A DNA stretch of 36,331 nucleotides from an uncultured Anaerobiospirillum sp. (GTDB taxonomy: Bacteria; Pseudomonadota; Gammaproteobacteria; Enterobacterales; Succinivibrionaceae), in the NCBI GenBank assembly GCA_944392765.1, contig CALXXU010000023.1, forward strand, positions 1-36,331. The letters are read 5' to 3'. The position numbers and the translations under genes were made by a program. Shown here piece after piece: positions 33,677 through 36,331 of the stretch (position 1 is its first letter; the number at the start of each line of letters is the position of its first letter). The notes below the pieces were generated by a model. The model did no database searches. It saw only the letters and a program-made list of their open reading frames with translations, and was not told the origin of the DNA.

Positions 33677-34185
33677 AGTAATCTGGCGCTACCACGCCTC
33701 AGCCCTAGGCTTACGCCTCCCTCTCCCTCCTTAGGATTTGAGAGGAGCCATTGAGCACCACTGAGCTAAGAACGCAGCAGTTTTTCCTCACAAAGGATGA
33801 ACACCCAGGATGACTGACGTCACCGACTGACCAACGATCAAGCCCAAAGCCAAAATGTCCCAAAAGTAAAAGGGCACACCCTCAAAGCTTGATCTGCGCC
33901 GCAAATTTTATCACAGCCCCACCCCAATCTCCCCAAAAAATCCCAAGAAAATCGCATTTGCGCCCCGCCGCGCGCCGTGTTAGCCCCTAAACCGCAACAA
34001 TTAAGCCCGATGCTGGCCCAGATCAGCGCACAGCAATGCCCTAACTCAACTTATGCCTGTCCATGCGCCCGCGCCTCAAGCAGCACGCCACAAAAGCGCG
34101 CTGAGACCATGCCTGAGGCAGCACCAAAGCTTGGGGCAGCGCAACTGCTGCCCCTTCGTGACTGCTGTGGTCGCTCAACGCTGAC
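33677..34185. other. spacer upstream of glyA
   Basis: No gene is supported. The spacer holds the likely glyA promoter and leader. I found no glycine or SAM riboswitch core in the leader. A perfect GGGGCAGC/GCTGCCCC hairpin (34133-34154) lies 32 bp past the restriction-enzyme remnant but lacks a T-tract. Confidence 0.45.
33905..33915 (-). promoter_or_regulatory. possible glyA promoter, -10 region
   Basis: TGTGATAAAAT on the minus strand resembles an extended -10 in an otherwise GC-rich spacer. TTGGGG about 18 bp upstream is a weak -35. Confidence 0.35.
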
Positions 34186-35904
34186 CTATTGATCGAGCTG
34201 ATGCAGGACTAACTTCGGCATGGCTTGCACAATCTTATTGGTCTCAAGCGAGACCGTAATCAAGCGCAAGATGAGCTTGAGGATGTAGGCCTGATCGCCC
34301 ATAGCCGCAGCGTAGTCATTGAAATTGTTATTGATGCGCGAGGCCTTATCGGTGGTCACCCCGTAGCGCTCCACAGCCCAGTCCAAAGCCGACTTCTTAT
34401 TGACCAGGTAAGACTGAGCTGCCAGTGGGATGTTGCTGATGGTCAGCTGCGCATTGTAAATGATGGTCGACTTGTCCTTAGCGTCGTTGCCAGTCTTGCC
34501 CTTGATGCGGCCGTACTTGAGTTGGGTTACCGTGTAATCCAAGTTTTGCTCGGAAATGCCAGGGGCATAGGTGAGCGTGCAGCCCTCATAAGGCTTGACC
34601 TGCTCATAGCCCACATGCAGCTGCGCTAAGGCGCGCCCTGCGTCCGCAAAGGCCTTGAAATCATCATAGGTGGCCACGCGTGGGATACGTGGCAGCTCCT
34701 TTTGCAGATTGTTGGCATAGGTGGCACGGTAATCTGGGCTATGCAGGATGCCATAGATGTAATAGAACACCGCATCAGCATCGATGGCCGCACCAGCTTG
34801 CGGATAAGCCTCCTGGAAGTGCGCGATCGCCTCAGGACCAATCGCATCACGGCGCTCATAGCCGTTAATGATCACGCGCGCACCGGTCTCAAGCAAAGTC
34901 CCAGAGCCTGAAGCCCCATCTAATTCATCGACCTTGCGATAGAGGTAGCGCGGGAAGCATTGACTCTTCTCGAGGCAATCCAGGCACGGGATGTGCGCAC
35001 TCATCAGGCAACTAAAGTCTTGCGCCCCCACGCCGGTCAACGTAATGACCAAGTTCTCAGCCCCCGCAAATGGGAACAGCTGTGGAATTTGGTATGTCAT
35101 CTCAAGCCAAGTTTTCTCGTTGTAGAGAAATTGCTTGAAGAATGGGCGGTATAAAGCCGTAACCACCAAGTCAGGCGTAAACTGCGGCGACGAGATCCCG
35201 CGCTTCATTGTGTTTTCAAGGCTACGACTCCACTTGATCTTAGTCGGATCGTTCTCACGCACAAAGGTCGCAGGAGCAAATTGGTAGGAAGCCACTTGAG
35301 CATTAAAGAGCGCAATGCACGAGGTGAAGTTACGCTCCAGACGCTCCTTGCTTGAGTTAAATGACCACGCATCGCGACTGGTGGCTATACCACGAGAGAA
35401 GCTTTCAAAAATGGCTTGAGAGTCGGTTTTCTTACCATCGACCGTAATGAAGTGAGCAAAGTCCTCACGACGTTGGTTAAGCCAATCGCCGTAGCTATCA
35501 GGCTCAATCTCAACAAAATTAACCTGAGCGATCGAACCCAGCTTGCTGAGCTGCCCAAGCTTTTCCTCTCGACTTAGGTAGTCGTCGACCGTAGCAAAGT
35601 AGATCTTGCCCTTGGTCTGAGCCTCTGGGTTCTTGACCAGCACTGTGATAGCAATTGGAGCGCGGCTGCCCGAACCGAAGATCTTGCCACCCTCTTTACG
35701 CGACTGCTCGCCTGAGGTGCGCTGATTGCCTTTGAGATGATAAACGTAGACCGCGCTAAACTCCTGCTGTAAGCAGCGGCGCATGCCACGTGCTGCCTCG
35801 GAGTCAATCCAACCGGCATTGGTGACAAAGGCAATCACGCCCTTTTCACCTAGACGGTCTGAGGCCCAGCGGAAGGCCTTAATATAGGAGGGAGCTGTTA
35901 CAAA
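34186..35904 (-). pseudogene. type ISP restriction-modification enzyme, 5'-truncated
   Basis: The frame codes for the second half of a single-chain type ISP restriction-modification protein. SYIKAFRWASDRLGEKGVIA, FVTNAGWIDSEAARGMR and VYHLKGNQRTSGEQSRKEGG match the end of the adenine methyltransferase domain. KIFGSGSRAPIAI, DYLSREEKLGQL, GIATSRDAWSFN and ALYRPFFKQFLY lead into the target-recognition C-terminal domain. Full proteins of this type have about 1,600 residues, with nuclease and helicase domains and the methylase NPPY motif first; all of that is missing. Similarity stops near VTAPSYIK (about 35895). An in-frame TAA (35905-35907) and very AT-rich DNA follow. A GTG at 35838 could start a 550-residue product, but it would lack the catalytic parts. 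I see it as a remnant. Confidence 0.8.
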
Positions 35905-36060
35905 TTAAATCTTGCACCAAATTGGGCATCTCTTCTGCTGCACGGCTTAGATCAATTTAGTCGACAAGCGCTTTAGCTGCCTCGCCATATAATTATATAA
36001 ATCGAATTTTATTAATAGCGGTGACTAAAGTTTTATTTATCAAAATTTCTAATTAAAACA

Positions 36061-36093
36061 AACAGCCAAGCTGTCGGCGTACAGCTGTTTTTT
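36061..36093 (+). terminator. hairpin terminator in the AT-rich end
   Basis: AGCTGT and ACAGCT pair around six bases (36069-36086), followed by GTTTTTTG. An alternative AACAGC/GCTGTT stem gives a U-rich end on the minus strand too. Confidence 0.6.
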
Positions 36094-36118
36094 GTATTTA
36101 TCATAAATTCATAAAATT

Positions 36119-36256
36119 TATAGCAAACGTCAGTGATTTTGGCTGATCAACTTTATTGCGGTTACCAAGCAAGAGTGCTTGTTTAAGCCGTTTTCTGAAA
36201 ATTTATAAAATTATAAAACAAAAATTTATTAGCAAAAACTAATGGCGTTTGCTATA
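36119..36256. repeat. 11-bp inverted repeat, 116 bp apart
   Basis: TATAGCAAACG (36119-36129) recurs as CGTTTGCTATA (36246-36256). The right copy overlaps a possible -10 (TATAGT, 36253-36258), so it might be paired operator sites. Confidence 0.4.
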
Positions 36257-36258
36257 GT
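36253..36258 (+). promoter_or_regulatory. possible rightward -10 element
   Basis: TATAGT preceded by TTTGC resembles a -10. TTAGCA 18 bp upstream is a weak -35. It would read out of the window. Confidence 0.3.
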
Positions 36259-36331
36259 ATCTCTCATATTGGTTATTTTTATATAAAATAAAGTTATCAA
36301 AGGTAAATATAAAATCAATAATTTATCTTTC

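Larger units (their letters stand above)
35908..36331. other. very AT-rich right end
   Basis: These 424 bp differ sharply from the GC-rich core. They hold a terminator-like hairpin (36061-36093), a CAAGCA/TGCTTG hairpin (36167-36182), an 11-bp inverted repeat and a possible rightward promoter. No gene over 20 codons with a ribosome binding site is seen. It may be the upstream region of a gene beyond the window. Confidence 0.5.

Noticed and set aside
33677-33905. Glycine riboswitch in the glyA leader
   Set aside because: The leader is long and purine-rich near its end but lacks the conserved paired glycine aptamer cores.
36242-36286. 14-codon hydrophobic frame (MAFAIVSLILVIFI)
   Set aside because: No ribosome binding site, overlaps the likely -10 element, and AT-rich DNA yields such frames by chance.

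Overview
The window reads as the chromosome of a gammaproteobacterium. The best guess is an anaerobic, gut-associated member of the Aeromonadales/Succinivibrionaceae type; this is an inference from gene content, not a database match. Three blocks keep gammaproteobacterial gene order: mrcA | aroK-aroB-damX; dsbD | fxsA-permease-groES-groEL; and ribD-ribE-ribH-nusB-thiL beside glyA. The core genes are GC-rich but use many TTA leucine codons. Several patches are visibly AT-richer and carry unfamiliar genes.

Layout, left to right. 1-780 is an AT-rich patch with a membrane-anchored ribbon-helix-helix-like protein and a possible 43-residue membrane peptide. 785-5050 holds damX, aroB and aroK on the minus strand. 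mrcA (PBP1a) is divergent at 5159-8083. Two tandem YbjJ/MosC-like MFS transporters follow (8745-11286). 11521-13336 (minus) is an accessory patch: a membrane-anchored AAA-ATPase-like protein, a 57-residue membrane peptide and a 185-residue two-helix membrane protein. Next to it lies a frameshifted RelB/DinJ antitoxin without a toxin. 14029-18671 (minus) is groEL, groES, an EamA permease and fxsA, with a near-perfect sigma-32 promoter before groES. dsbD is divergent at 18831. An orphan pseudaminic acid synthase gene (21053-22126) and a lipoprotein alkaline phosphatase (22728-24179) follow.

The most unusual region is 24261-26406. One HI1419-family (RelE/HigB-like) toxin gene is followed by four tandem, diverged HI1420-family antitoxin genes. 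The cluster is bracketed and interrupted by three related hairpin repeats. After it come an FkpA-type lipoprotein peptidyl-prolyl isomerase, the thiL-nusB-ribH-ribE-ribD run and glyA, all on the minus strand. RibD carries a 70-residue lysine/alanine repeat tail like a histone H1 tail. The window ends with the 3' part of a type ISP restriction-modification gene, cut off at about 35900, followed by about 430 bp of very AT-rich DNA.

How the genes fit together: the shikimate (AroK, AroB), riboflavin (RibD, RibE, RibH), thiamine pyrophosphate (ThiL) and one-carbon (GlyA) genes are housekeeping metabolism. MrcA and DamX serve the cell wall and division septum. DsbD, FkpA and PhoA act in the envelope on disulfides, protein folding and phosphate. 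GroES/GroEL are the heat-inducible cytosolic chaperonin. The accessory patches carry toxin-antitoxin, restriction and membrane proteins typical of genomic islands.
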